DNA of 64,000 nucleotides, taken from NCBI GenBank assembly GCA_012845835.1, contig JABAKD010000019.1, forward strand, positions 10,636,844 through 10,700,843, written 5' to 3'. The DNA comes from Undaria pinnatifida. Lineage: Eukaryota > Sar > Phaeophyceae > Laminariales > Alariaceae. Under the pieces are notes generated by a model that was not told the DNA's origin, made no database searches, and was given only the letters and a program-made list of their open reading frames with translations. The first letter of the stretch is position 1; the number at the start of each line of letters is the position of its first letter. Both the position numbers and the translations under genes were made by a program. Positions 21,313 through 33,485 of the stretch are shown here, piece after piece.

Positions 21313-22835
21313 TGCAGGAACCCAAGAGAAAGGCAAGAAGAGCAACAACAAAACCTGCCCACCGGCGAAAAAGAGCTTATAGAACGACATGCTGCTGCTG
21401 TATGTATAGCACAGATACGAATTATCGGTACAAAATTGTTCGGCGCATCAAAAACTTGAAAAAAGAACACGCGCCGGGGTCCCAATTTCCAAGTCTCAAG
21501 CCTCAAAAAGTCCCAACGACGTCCCAACCGCTTCGCCGGAAATAAAGGCGGAGGAACGTGGGTACAAATATAATAAAAAAAAAGTCAGGTTGGGGCAAAA
21601 AAAAACTAGCTGGCTGGCTCGTTCGCTCCTGCTGCTACCACATGAGTAGGAAAAAGGGCTGATCAGCTAGGAACAACACGCCTGAAGCAAAGCAACGAAC
21701 ATGACATCCGGCCACCTATCATATCCACTCCCTGCTATGTATGACACCTGGTAACAGTTTGGCCTCGTCTAAATAATATATAACAAGGCAAGCATGACCC
21801 GGGAGGGGAAGCAAGCGTACGTACACGAATATTGACAAAGGCGTCAACGCAGAAACACAAGTGGACCTCAACGTCAACGCGCAAAGATACGAGTACACGC
21901 AGGATTCAACGCAAACACAACGTATTGGTATTGATAGTCGCAATTACTCCCTGAAATATCGTGTAACATAATAGTTGGCTCGTGCATACATACTCAGCAT
22001 TCAACACCAAGTTTTTCCAATAGATACCAGGTACAATACGTGAGGGGATAGGTTCAGAGGTCAGAGTGGATGCAGCCATGTGGTCCAGCATCCTGGAGAG
22101 ATTGTGTTTGATGTTGATCATCATGATCAACAGCGATTTTGATCAACAGCGTCATGAGCATGAATGATAACCAACCAGAAATATATTTTCCTCCCTTTGG
22201 CCACGCCTGCAGGAAAAAATGTAAACTCATCACGTAACAGGAAAGGAAAGATCTGATGTACAGAGTTCCTCTATGGCGCCTATTGAGTAATGCCGTTTGC
22301 CCGCTATACGAGTAGTGCCTGTGAAATCGATTTGGCACAGATAGGAACAACCAGTAGTGGCAGCATATGGAGTAGTAGTGCCGGTTGCCGCTATAATGCC
22401 GACATTTCCGACTACAAATAGCACACACCGGCGCTATAACGGGGCCGCTCCTGCTCTGCCTGGTATGGCATTACTAAAACGGAATATTTTATGACAGCGG
22501 CAGTCTATATCTCAGGTCTGGCGTCTGATCACTGATCAGTAATAAATCCAAACAAATCGATCGCGCCATCGGCCATCGGGGTAATTGGGTAAAGAACCGA
22601 ACATCGTCGTGCCTCGAATAGAATCCGCACAACAACGTATTATACATACACGCTTGCTGCGACTAATGTGACTAAGGGCGGGATGGAACGGGACAGGCGG
22701 CGCGCAATTGTGGCGGTGGGATGGGACTAGCCAGGGAGGGAGAGGGAGCGGAGGAGATGCCTCCGCATTGCTCATGGACCGGCTCTTCTTGGGCATGCAC
22801 AAACTGACTCGTTGTGGTATACCAGGGATACAATA
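21313..22835. other. No gene seen
   Basis: Short open frames overlap on both strands without codon bias. TACCAGGTA occurs at 22025. No family I recognise occurs here. Confidence 0.35.
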
Positions 22836-23014
22836 CAGTAGGGGTCCCCCAATAAGGCGGTCTGAACAATGCGGTATCCCGATATAAGGCGGTCAAAATC
22901 GCTTAGCGCGACCGGAGAACTGCACTCATAACCTGGCATGAATAAGGCGGCTTCCCTCTATAAGACGGTCATACTGCTCTGGCACACCAACGCCTTACCG
23001 GGGACCCCCTACTG
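22836..23014. mobile_element. Pogo-like MITE G, intact 179 bp with TA duplication
   Basis: TA (22834-22835) then CAGTAGGGGTCCCCCAATAA; the other end reads ACCGGGGACCCCCTACTG then TA (23015-23016). Subterminal ATAAGGCGGT blocks are typical of pogo-type ends. Confidence 0.78.
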
Positions 23015-23019
23015 TATTC

Positions 23020-23605
23020 CAGTATGCAACACCATAGGCTACTTACACGGCACCGTGTTGATTTGTACCTCAAGTACTTGAAAAATTTACATGCCTGGTC
23101 CAGCGCAATCAGCTGGTTATACAATACCAGTGCCCTAATGGTGCTACTAATAAACATCCGGCATACTCATATTTCATTCGAGTGCAGCAGTATTGCCTAC
23201 CTGGTACAACACATGCTTGACAAATGTGCTCTACTAGTACCTCGTGTAAGATATTAGACTGCATCAAACTGGTACGATACAACGCCACCACACATACATG
23301 TGGGACGATATGTACCAGTAGACTACTCAAATCCATAGGCTCGTGCTACCGAGGTGGAGATTCAAAACAGTTACCGGTACATATCAATTGGAAGGCAGAA
23401 AACAGACGCGCTAGCGAAGAGCACATCGACCTCAAGGACATGTAGGAGCAAGGGTATTGATAGTAGGGTAGTGTTATGGTATATACCGTGAGGTAACCAG
23501 GTACCAAACCTGAACGATGTCGTAGTACTGGGATGAGTACCCGGGAGTATATACCCTACCTGGCCCTACAAATAAACGCACGGTTGGTTGGGATGGGAGG
23601 TGGGA
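23020..23605. other. No gene seen
   Basis: Unclassified, with several short palindromes. TACCTGGTA lies at 23198, and related AACCAGGTACC near 23497. Confidence 0.3.
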
Positions 23606-23611
23606 ACCTCA

Positions 23612-23790
23612 TAGAACAGCAGTCGTAGTCCCGCACTAACGATTGTGCGGCGCCTTGCCAGACGACATTACCCGCACTAAACTGGGAACCTGAACCATCC
23701 CAATATAGGGCGATACTATGTGTAAGCGATTTTCACCGCACTGAACTGGGACCTCGCACAAAAAGGTACGGCACTAAATAGGGACCACGA
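23612..23790. mobile_element. Pogo-like MITE P
   Basis: CAGTCGTAGTCCCGCACTAA at one end and the complement of TTTAGTGCC/GGTCCCTATT at the other, with inner CCCGCACTAA and CCGCACTGAA blocks. Same family as 38896-39240. Confidence 0.5.
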
Positions 23791-23810
23791 CGGCATATAT
23801 ATAGATGGAA

Positions 23811-23866
23811 AGGAAGGAAGGAAGGAAGGAAGGAAGGAAGGAAGGAAGGAAGGAAGGAAGGAAGGG
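23811..23866. repeat. (GGAA)n microsatellite
   Basis: About 14 units of AAGG, continued by an impure purine tract to about 23930. Confidence 0.9.
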
Positions 23867-23869
23867 AGA

Positions 23870-25365
23870 AGGTAGGAGGAATCGAGGAAGGAAGGGCGAA
23901 AAGGAGGAAATGCAGGAGGAAGGAATCGCCATTCGCCAAGCAGATCGGAGCGTTTATCCGGCGGTTTCATGTTTTCCCAACGGTTCCAGGATACGACGAA
24001 CGAAACGCTTCTTGACCACCACCATATTTTTACCCCAAGGTTCTCAAATCTCAAAACAAAATTATCTTCGTGGGAGAAGTTTGGTTTTGGTCGACTCCCA
24101 CATAAAAATATTTGTGCACACAATATAACATTGATCCTATAATCGATGACAGCTTTCACGGAGCGACGATGATAGTACGGTGCAACACGTGCAAGGAAAT
24201 ATTGAACAAACAAACAAAAAACGGAAAACACGATAACCACGGCAAAAACAAAAACAAAAACGCGAGTCACCACACAAACGAACGCGCCTAAACAGCCTCA
24301 GGTATTGTGCGCGGTGCATTGTCTTTCCTTTTCTGCCGAAGAACAACCGGCCGGCAAGAGCCGAGGATTTTCGTCGAGGTCAGCGCACAATTTATTTTAC
24401 AAACATAATTACTTAGTAATACGCCAGGTATTTACGTTTCACGATGACGTGCAGACGTATTCTAGGAAACTTTGCCCCGTGCTGCTGTGGTTTACGTACG
24501 TAGTTCATGCAACTTTGGCGGCTGTGCTGCTCTATGATACGAGTATACGTACCGGTACAAGTAATGTTGACTGCCTTCTGTTGTTGGTTGTGCGTATCAG
24601 CACCGAAGGAAACCGTCTACGACGCCAGGCTGAAAGCAGGAAGAAAGATAAATGCGAAAGTAAAACACGCACAACTGCTGTTGAGTGTTGATGGATTTGT
24701 TGATTTATGATTTATGCACGTCTCGCGTGTTCTTTTTGCTGGCGGCTTTGTTTTGCGGACTTTGCCACAGATCCTCTCCCTCCCCCCCCTCCATGTTTGG
24801 GAGGTTCGAGTGTTGGCATATTGCGTCTCAAAGAAGAAGAATAAAGAATAGAGTCAAATTATACCGTACATAAGGAATCCGGATTCACATCAACAGCAGC
24901 AGCTATCCCGGCACGCTGCCATTAATACATTTTATCATAGTGCTACATGAAAATGCTGTACTTATCTGAAAGGTAGTGCTGTGTGTGAACATACAAGGCG
25001 AGTGTGATTGTACTCCGTACTGAAGGAAGTACCAGGGTATACCTGTGGTATGTCGTGCGTTGGACACCAAAGAGCAGTATCGTTCATCCCGTATCGTCCG
25101 TACTGGTGGTATACGGTAAGAAATATCGTATCATGTCCTCTGCCGCAGGTCGCGAAACAAACTTCTTGTGCACGCACCACCACCACCATTTTTATGCTTC
25201 CTTTATGGTCGACGCGTAAAACAATAGCAGACCGGAAAATAAAAAAAGCAGGACGATTACAATATTCATGCGTGGTGAACTACTCCGTGTTTTATTTCCT
25301 TTATGTGCGAGTACAGAGTAGTATTTTGTACAACTAATATAATAAAAAATTAAAATGCACTTTTC
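23870..25365. other. No gene supported
   Basis: A 185-aa minus-strand frame (23716-24273) owes part of its length to the GGAA repeat. The rest has short overlapping frames only. Confidence 0.35.
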
Positions 25366-25371
25366 GTACAC

Positions 25372-25480
25372 CTTCGACATCTAAGATTTCGTCGAAACTC
25401 ATATTTGCGAGCTGCGTGTGATACTCCGATCGCGCGTGTTACTGGGTGTGTGTCCTTAGGTCGGCAACTCCCCATAGAAC
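25372..25480 (-). repeat. Family C 3' part
   Basis: The complement of ATGAGTTTCGACGAAATCTT, CGATCGGAGTATCACACGCA and CACACACCCAGTAACACGCG is present, next to SINE-B. Confidence 0.72.
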
Positions 25481-25544
25481 TATTAATAATAATATTATAG
25501 CTTGTATACATGGCTCAACAAGGTGATGTTTTTCTATTTTTTCG

Positions 25545-25855
25545 CACTTCCTCTGTCCAGCTTCTGGACAAGCCGTGGTCACAGGTCGTCCCTTTTTCCC
25601 CCCCGTGCCTGCCTTCAATTTTTATAGCGCATAGGGTCCAATCCCACTGCTCGTCGATTTTTCATCGAGTATTGCTATCTCACGCTCTCGCGCTTTCCGC
25701 AAGTTAACTTGTGCACAAGAAAAAGTCTCTACGAATTTATGCGAGTATGCACTCGGAGGGACTCGAACTCACGAAACTGACCTAGATACCAGGCTCGAGG
25801 GTAACCTGATCGGCTCCGGGGCGATATCACACCGCCCACTCGCCGACCAGTGAAT
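25545..25855 (-). mobile_element. SINE-B, nearly full length
   Basis: The minus strand has the head ending GTGAGTTCGAGTCCCTCCG (B box), AGTGCATACTCGCATAAATT, GAGCGTGAGATAGC, ATCGACGAGCAGTGGGATTG and the tail CTGTGACCACGGCTTGTCCA. Confidence 0.75.
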
Positions 25856-26980
25856 GTTGTTCAGAGCAGCATCAGAGGTATGACGTGAGAGATAGAGGCA
25901 GCAAGCAAAAAAGACACGGAGCACCGGGCTTGCTCGCTGTTTCACATCCGGCATCATCCGCATCACGGCATCACAATCCAAGCAACGAGCGCGTTTTCTC
26001 TTCCCCCCCCCCCGGCGCCACAAATGGCACACGAGTATCAATACAGCGAAGGAAGGACGGCGAATACGTACGTCAAAAAATGCCGCAGCCTGCAGCCAGT
26101 AGCATAAACCTTCCCCCCTATGAAACAAATAACAGATCAACCAAACACTGTAAGAACAATCGACAAACAACGGCCGACGAAATTGTTTCGTGTGTCAAGC
26201 TTTTCAAGGGTGTTTTCTCGCAGCCCTCTCTCGAGTCTCGCCTTGGGTCTCGAGAGCAACTCCCAGACAGAGCGCCTGAGAGCACCGTAGCCCCTTGGCC
26301 AAACTTGGACTAATCGGAGAGCTCGCATTAATAGCAAAATAGGATGGTCGACCGGTAACGAAAAAAAAAAAAAACGATTTCATATTTTTGTTTTTTCGGC
26401 TTCAGTAATTCTAGCTTAGAAAACTTTAAAACAGTAAAATGCCGACAACCGCAACACCGCAAGACATGACCAAACGGCCACCACACCACGGAAGGAAGCG
26501 AGGAGGGCTGGCATTGCGACTCGAAATGGGAAAAACAGCACAGCAATCAGCAATGACAACGACAAAAAATCGTTTTCTAATACTGATCCGGAAGAGACCC
26601 TTTTTCGTTTAATTAAGTGATGCTTTACGAAAAAAACAAATAAAACAACGAATATAATCAACGTCAACAACAACAACAACAACAACAATGTATGAACAAC
26701 TAACTAACGCCGGCTTTCACTTCCTCCCCTCCACTCACAGGCCTGTTGGCGATCTTGGAGGCAAAACAAAACAAAACAAAAAACAAAAACATGAAGTCTA
26801 CTTGTATACCACGCTGGTACCAGGTACGCAACATGCGTGACAGCAAAACAAAAACATCCTGACTATAGTATAACCGCTTACGTGCAAGAGTGGAGCATGA
26901 AAAGCGCACGCACCGTGCAGAGGGTAGCAGCAACACCGCTCTCTGTCTCACTGTGCGTGCTTAGGGATATGGCTAGGATT
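25856..26980. other. No gene seen; simple repeats
   Basis: (AAC)n near 26664-26690, A-run near 26360, TACCAGGTA at 26818. Frames are short and antisense to one another. Confidence 0.35.
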
Positions 26981-26984
26981 CGCC

Positions 26985-27430
26985 GTCACCATAACAGCGA
27001 GATAAGAGTGGGTGGGGGAATGGGGACTGATCCCTCCCAAAGACCGGTGGTCCAATAAATACTAAGAAGCGTGACTTTTGAGGTCGAGATCGTGGGTTCG
27101 AATATTGCAAGGGATTATATCTTACAAATCGACAGGCCGAAAACGGGAGAGCGTGAGTAGACGAAATCGACGAAATTCGATCCAAATCGACGAGCATGAA
27201 AAGCTGAAGAGTGGGCATGCTGAACCCTGTGCGCGCTATAAATGAAGAGACAACTACCGGGGGAAGGGAAGACACCTGTGACCACGGCTCGTCCAGAACA
27301 TCGCTGAGAGTAAAACCTCTTGATCCCTTCAGGACCGCACTCCCGGCATGGGGACACAACACTTGGAATTAGACTAGGATCATTTTTCGCAGTTGGAAAT
27401 GGGTTAGGAGTTGAGATGGAAAGTAAAAAG
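26985..27430 (+). mobile_element. SINE-B interrupted by MITE E
   Basis: B box GTGGGTTCGAATATTGC near 27090, the body GAGAGCGTGAGTAGACG, then CACCTGTGACCACGGCTCGT. The tail resumes after the MITE as GAGTTGAGATGGAAAGTAAA. Confidence 0.72.
27324..27403 (+). mobile_element. MITE E inserted in the SINE-B tail
   Basis: CCCTTCAGGACCGCACTCCC ... GCAGTTGGAAATGGG. The flanking TTAA have decayed to TTGA (27320-27323) and TTAG (27404-27407). Confidence 0.72.
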
Positions 27431-27611
27431 GAGCACGGAAAAAAAAAAGACGGAAGAAAAACATTCCAAAACATTCAAACCTGTTCAATCGCAAAAAGAA
27501 GAACGGGAGAGGCGTCCAGCTGCCGGTGCGATTAGTCTAACGACTGCAGTACCAAACGATAGCAACGGCCACCGTAAAACCGGCGCGCAATTGCAGCTAG
27601 GGTAACGCATT

Positions 27612-27900
27612 AAACCGGTCGCCCCGGTGGCGTATCAGATTATCCTCGAGCCTGGTATAGGTCAGTTTCGTGAGTTCGAATCCCCCCGAGTGCATACTTG
27701 TACTCGCATAAAATCGTGGGGACTTTTACTTGCGCACAAATTGAAATGCGGAGAACGCGAGAGTGTGAGTTAGCAACACTCGATGAAAAATCGACGAGCA
27801 GCGGGATTGCTGCATCCTGCCCGATAAAAATGGAAGGCAAGAACCGGGGGGAAGAAGGGACGACACCTGTGACCACGGCTTGTCCAGAAGCTGGAAAGTG
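27612..27900 (+). mobile_element. SINE-B, nearly full length
   Basis: Head GGTCGCCCCGGTGGCGTATC, B box GTGAGTTCGAATCCCCCCG, body GCGAGAGTGTGAGTTAGC and AATCGACGAGCAGCGGGATT, tail ACACCTGTGACCACGGCTTG and TCCAGAAGCTGG. Confidence 0.8.
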
Positions 27901-27904
27901 GAAG

Positions 27905-29720
27905 TGTGCAAAAATATTAGTAAAAAAATTAAATACTGCTGTTATGAATAGTGTAGTGTGCACTTATTTTCCAAGACATATGTTCAAGCAAAGTCTGAAC
28001 TACCAGGTACATTCAAGTATAACGACTAAGTAAGCTATTTGATACGTCATGTCTCAAGGACAGGAAATGTCCGCATATAGATTGACAGATGGCAACAAGG
28101 GGCCTGGCCTCGACTGAAAACAAAATACCACAGGTACCGAACCCACCCACGGGGACGATACAGTCGGCTGGAATATAAACAAATGAATCCTTACGAAACT
28201 CACATCAAGTGGCTTTCTGTCGTGTATAGCGTTGCCCCCTGCGCCTCCCCCGTGCCCTCCATCGATGTTGTGGCTCATATCGCTACTACTATGACGCCAC
28301 CCCCCGCTCCCCCGTATTTTCGTGATCACTCAAAAGTCTGTGCACCGACCAGGCAAGGGAGCGAATGAGCGAGCAAGCAAGCACGCGCTACTGCCGCCGC
28401 CGCCGCCGCCGCCGCCGCCGCTTGCTATTGCTGCTGGTGCAGCTATTAACAGCTGGTGCTGATGCTGAGAGCCGATGTCGCCAAAAAATAGTTGGTAGAA
28501 GATGTTGATGACCGACGACTCGTCGACTCGAATCGCCTCGACTCTCTCCGAAGAAGTGCGGACAGAATTTTTCAATATGATGATGTTTCACAACAGCACT
28601 TCCTGAAGATAATATATCACCGCAAGTATACTGATAGGCGGCGGGAGGGCGGCAAGCGGGGGGGGGGGGGGGGCTGAGGGCTCAGGGCTTAGGGTTTAGA
28701 GGCGAGGAGGGAAAGGCCTGAGGTCGACCGGAGATTTGGCGGATAAATATTCGCGCGGATGGATGGATAGTTAAGAGGGTGGATGGCGCGTTTTCTGCCT
28801 TCTGCCAGAAGATAGGTCGAGATGGAGGGATGTAGATGGTTGTCGGAGCAAAGAGTGGGAAGAGATAGTGGACGCACGCACCGACGCAACACTAGCGACT
28901 AAAAGCGAAACTACTACTACTGCTACTATATATATGTGTTTTAATTTATATAATACTCCAGTATATCTCTCGGGGGGTGTGTCTAGATCTCTTCCTCTAT
29001 CTATCAATCGTGTCGTGTTCTGACAATTTCGCGGGTGTCCCGACTACTACGTACCGATATCATTAGACTCGACTTTTGAATATACGACGATTTTTACGAG
29101 TTGCAACGACGAGGGAGGGATCTCCGAAAAAATACACTAAGTCGAGTAGTCTACAACAACAAACCAACACAGCAAGCGAAAGTTCTCACTCAAATGTCCA
29201 GTGCACTTTGCTCTGCCTTGCTGTCTACGTTCGAACACTACTAGCCACGGATGGATATACACATAGAGCAGGGGTAGAGGGGAGGAGGAAGCAGCACGAC
29301 GACAACAGTCCGGGTTTTAGGCGGCAGATCCTTGCCGCCATTCCCTTGCGAGACATTTAGTCTATCCGCATTTATCCTACAGTAGAAGTACGGGCACGTG
29401 TCAGAAGGTAGAGGACAACACGAAGTTTTTTCGAATTACGAACAAATGACTTGAACATAGTATGGGGACCACTGCAAAAATTCCTGTGCCACCATCATCC
29501 CACCTGTTTTTTCCTTTTTTCCACCCTTCCTTGTCCACGCTGTGTCGCCGTGACAAAATTCAAATGCGGGCTGGTCGCTGGCAAATAGGAGGAGCAGACT
29601 CTAGCCTCGCCTCGCCCCAGACCCTGCAGCAGTCTACCGTAACTCGGTTTCGTTCTTCTCTGCGTTCACAGGGAGAGGTAGAGTTGCGTTCGTGATGCCT
29701 GCCTGATTGGCCGCGAGAGA
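27905..29720. other. No gene supported
   Basis: Holds the GCC repeat, a G-run and degenerate telomere-like GGGCTTAGGGTTTAG near 28660-28700, and a poor-complexity purine region to 28870. TACCAGGTA lies at 28001. Confidence 0.35.
28391..28420. repeat. (GCC)n microsatellite
   Basis: About nine pure GCC units. Confidence 0.9.
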
Positions 29721-29725
29721 AGGAG

Positions 29726-30700
29726 TCAACGGAAGGTCATAGCCCCTGCTGGCCAGTCTGTTTCACGGCAGGACAATTGAACCAAACATTTTATCGAAGG
29801 CGTTTTAAATACTTTCCAATAAGGGGATCGGGGATTTTGGTCCCTACCGAGGTGGATTTTTTCTGATGTGCCGGTTTCTTGGGGTCTAGGTTGTTGTTTC
29901 CGCGACCCTCGCAAAAAACCAAAAACAGAACCAATAGCAGCGCTGCTTGCGTCCGTACGTAGTGCACTTACTTTGCGTTCACTCGCTCCGAGCTCACTCT
30001 CTGAAAGCAGCCGCAACAACAGTCCTTTGCAAGTGGTTGATACTCCTGGTGTTGCCCCTTTGCCATCTACCACCGCCAGCGTATCATCTTGTCTGTTGTG
30101 AGATTCTCGGGGAGTAGATCAATCTCGCGGGAAAGTCGACGGAGAATACTTGTAGTGCAACAGGAACGAGCACACAGAAAGGACTTCCAACTGGCCCCCG
30201 CAAGCAACAGGATGACGAACGCGAGCAGGACCAAAAGCGACAGCTGCGGCGTCGAGGCTGCTACGCTAAGGTGAGACGAAGGGGGGTACCCGCTCCGAGT
30301 GCATTGCAACTACGATCCCGACCCTGCTTCGTGTTTGCACTGCAAGAAGGAGGAGGCCATTTATGGAAAGCAGAACACGTGTGTCAAATGCAGTCGTCTG
30401 TGGTATATATTTATAGTAATAAATATAGGAGTAGAAAGAGATTCCGTCTTCGGACCCTCGAAAGTTGTTGCAGCAGCTGCAACAAGAGCAGAGCAGCAGC
30501 GGTGAGCGCTTGGTTTGCATCAATTGCGGGCCTCGCCGAGAGACGGGTAGGTGATCTAGGCTATATAGCTGCCCATACGTGGGATGTCCGTGTTGTGCAG
30601 TGGAGTGTGCTGCGCTTTGGGTGGCAGGTCAACCACTCTATAGCCCGGAGGCCGGAAACGTTCCGTCATCATCAACACGAAGACCCAAACAGTTTTATCG
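29726..30700. other. Possible unresolved gene region (CxxC motifs on +, membrane segment on -)
   Basis: On + near 30299-30405 the frame reads CNYDPDPASCLHC then NTCVKC, and near 30475-30540 another frame reads ERLVCINCG before GTAGGT. On - an open frame at 30067-30309 holds a strong hydrophobic segment (LSLLVLLAFVILLLAG), and the adjoining frame 29726-30073 runs to a GTAAGT donor-like site. These are coding-like but I cannot build a consistent model on either strand. Confidence 0.2.
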
Positions 30701-30774
30701 AAACTTATCTCGATGTTTTCTCATTAGACCCTATTGATACAACGTTTTTCGTTTTTCATGTTTCATATTACAAT

Positions 30775-30960
30775 ACAGACTGACTAAAATCATCCTGTTG
30801 ACCCTGATAGCTACACTAACTGTAGCTGTAAGGGGAGTCGCCGACCTATATGAGGACACACAACTCGTAATGCGCGCGATCGGAGTATCACACACAGCTT
30901 GCAAAGATGAGTTTCGACGAAATCTTCGATCTCACAGCTGGAGTGTATTTTAATTTTTAT
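30775..30960 (+). repeat. Family C 3' two-thirds
   Basis: CATCCTGTTGACCCTGATAG, AAGGGGAGTCGCCGACCTAT, CGCGATCGGAGTATCACACA and TTCGATCTCACAGCTGGAGT, then an AT-rich tail. Confidence 0.8.
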
Positions 30961-31218
30961 AATAAATACACGGGAACGGCTCCAACCAGCAGTGGTAAAC
31001 ATACAAGTTTTGAGAGAATCCTTGATGCACGCTTACACGTCAATCTGGCGCAACACACGCCAATCTGGCGCGAAAGGAAGCTGCCTGCTTCATAGAACAT
31101 GCCTCACCAACTCAACTTTGTGCCGTAGTTCGTATGGCCTCGGGCATGTACTGGTACGTATACCTATGATACCCTCTGCTAGAAAGAAACCTCGGTGTAC
31201 CTAGACGAACGAACAGGA

Positions 31219-31404
31219 TCACCGCCTCTCGTCCCCTTCAGATTGCTGTTGAAGCCCAGTCCATGCTTTCCCTCCACCCTTCTCTGAACATCAAGTAGTG
31301 CTGTAGGATCATTTCACCGCCTCTCGTCCCCTTCAGATTGCTGTTGAAGCCCAGTCCATGCTTTCCCTCCACCCTTCTCTGAACATCAAGTGCTGTAGGA
31401 TTAT
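31219..31404. repeat. Near-identical tandem duplication, two units of about 95 bp
   Basis: TCACCGCCTCTCGTCCCCTT starts at 31219 and 31314. The copies differ by a 3-bp deletion and about one substitution, so this is recent. Confidence 0.92.
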
Positions 31405-31440
31405 TTTATAACTAATTTTCAAGGACGTCAGCCGTGAGTT
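31405..31440 (-). repeat. Family C terminal fragment
   Basis: AAGGACGTCAGCCGTGAGTT and CGACGAAT resemble the complement of the C 3' end. The same fragment recurs at 32515-32552. Confidence 0.45.
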
Positions 31441-31466
31441 CGACGAATATTTTTTCTCCCACACAG

Positions 31467-31701
31467 CAGCAAGGGGGGGATCCCCCAAGAAGGCGTTCTG
31501 AGTTAGGTGATACCACCAAATAAGGCGATCAAAATCGCTTGAACGCGTTCTGAGTAAGGTGGTATCCCTATATAAGGTGGTCAAAATCGCTTGGCGTGCC
31601 TGGGGAATCGCACTCAGAAGCTTGAATGAATAAGGCGGCCTCCCCCAACAAGGCGGTCATGTTGCTCTAGCACACCACCGAACTACTGGGGGGCCCTGCT
31701 G
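31467..31701. mobile_element. Pogo-like MITE G
   Basis: CAGCAAGGGGGGATCCCCCA at one end and ACTGGGGGGCCCTGCTG at the other. Inner AATAAGGCGGCC and GTTGCTCTAGCACACCA blocks match the other G copies. Confidence 0.7.
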
Positions 31702-31704
31702 AAA

Positions 31705-33055
31705 TAGGACGTTATTTGCTGCAGTTTTTTTTTTCTTGTCGGCAGACACGCGCAAGCAGTGCCACAAGGCTTGGCTATTTCCTTTTATTTCCTTTACCCG
31801 CCATCGAGGAACAGCAGTAGTAGTGGGAATGTAGGATACATTAGTCAACACGCGAGGGCGACCGACATAACACGCAGCTTGCCGCCTGCCTGTAAAGCCG
31901 GCTATCCACCAATCAATTCGGTTGCACTCTCAGCTCGTACGAGAGCTCTCAATCCTGGCGTATTCTATGCGATAACAATCAGGCGTTTTATGTGTACCTG
32001 GTATCATGTTTATTTTAGCAAGCACCAAGACGGTTTGTGAATCCCACCAAAGTGGGACTTCGAATAGCAACCATCGTACCAACTGCATCATATGCGTGGT
32101 AAAAGGGTCTGATGCACACAAAGCCCGCATATACTCTTCTCGTGGTTGAGTTGCGTTGCAACCGGTTGCTCGCGGTTGGGGGTGGCACCCGACACACAGA
32201 CACCACTCGCTAGGTAGCCCCGAGTACGACATTTTGCACGGCAGGAAACATCCCGTTGCCTTACGAGTGGTAACAGGGCTGCAGGACTGCATTGCACGCC
32301 TGTATACGTGCTCCGAGTGCGACGTGTCGCCGAATCTCGGAACACAGAGCACGCACTCCATTCCGTGCTCGCAGTCTCAAACCACGAGAGAGTACGTACG
32401 TGACAGTTGGTGCCTGGTGCTGCTGCTGCACGTAACGGTCGGTGGCATATAAAATCACGCATACAAACTTGCTGGCGTTCCGGTTTTATGCCTGCCTGGT
32501 GTTTTATAAAGAAATAATTTTAAGGACGTCAGCCGCGAGTTCGACGAATTTCGTGTTTGTACACAAGTGTATGAAACAAAAATGGGAACAAGGACTTGGA
32601 CAAGGGAAGGTTTGTTCTGTTTCGATTTTTCCGTTACTCGGTTGTATCCTGGTGGTTGATTTGATGGGCGTTGATGGGCGTTGGCTGCAGACTGGTGGTT
32701 GCTGTATATATACTTGACTACAGACACCGGCAGAGGGAGCAGCAGCATCAGCAGCAGCAGCGGCAGCAGCTATAGCAGCAGCATCGTACGTCGTCGTCAG
32801 CAAGCAGCAGTACAAAATACGTATGTATGCTGCGATAATGCAACAACAGCACCTCGGTACTTTGTACACATGGTACGTCAGCGCTGATAGCAGCAATAAT
32901 AGTAGTTTCTCCGCATCACCTGCTTTCATCGGTCAGTTTCACAACATGCCAGGTAGCAGTTTTGCAGTTTGCGCTTGGGGTGCTCTCGGCTTCCATCCCA
33001 CTTCGTTCACGGGAATGGACTTCCTTGTGTCGGATTTCTGATTTGTGTTACATAC
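31705..33055. other. No gene supported
   Basis: A + frame at 32220-32452 (with CSECDVSP) and overlapping minus frames exist but lack splice or start support. An (AGC)-rich tract lies near 32735-32785. TACCTGGTA at 31995. Confidence 0.35.
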
Positions 33056-33059
33056 AGCC

Positions 33060-33115
33060 GGTCAGATTTTGTCCCCCTCAAGAACGTTTTTTTTTTCACG
33101 TGCACAGATTGATGT
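33060..33115 (+). repeat. Family C 5' end fragment
   Basis: GGTCAGATTTTGTCCCCCTC, AAGAACG and a GTGCACAGATTGAT remnant. Confidence 0.6.
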
Positions 33116-33195
33116 GCGCCCCCCGCTCCCTCAACATAGCGTAGGACTCACATATATGTAGGAGAATGTGAAATTTACAAGGAGGAACGGGATGC

Positions 33196-33485
33196 GTTAC
33201 ATGTAGAGGAGATGAGGAAATTAGGCGTATGTGACATGGAAGAGGTTGGTAGACTAGAGAGTAGCGAGAAAACGATCGCTATCCTAGGAGACAGACAGAT
33301 GGTGGCCGCAGACGGCGAAACAGGACGGGGATAGGATAAGCAAATAGTTTATGTGTAGAGTATATAGGGTCTATTGAAGAAGCGCAACGGGCGCCCAAAT
33401 GTTGTAGGTGTCTCTATTAGGAGTAGGAACGGTGCCCCCCGCCTCGAAAGGGATGCGTGGTCAATATGTCAAATGGCAACAAATG
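33196..33485 (+). pseudogene. Degraded coding remnant of a probable retroelement, copy 1
   Basis: Shares about 280 bp with 54044-54312. Across frameshifts both read ..RKLxVxDM.., SSxKTI.. and DRWWPQTxKQDG, then NxRPNVxGVSxRSR. This is the kind of terminal segment seen in polyprotein ends of mobile elements, but I cannot name the protein. A C-rich tract follows (33487-33560), as in the other copy. Confidence 0.4.

Noticed and set aside
20874-21527. 217-aa minus-strand frame
   Set aside because: Lies over two SINE-A copies in antisense.
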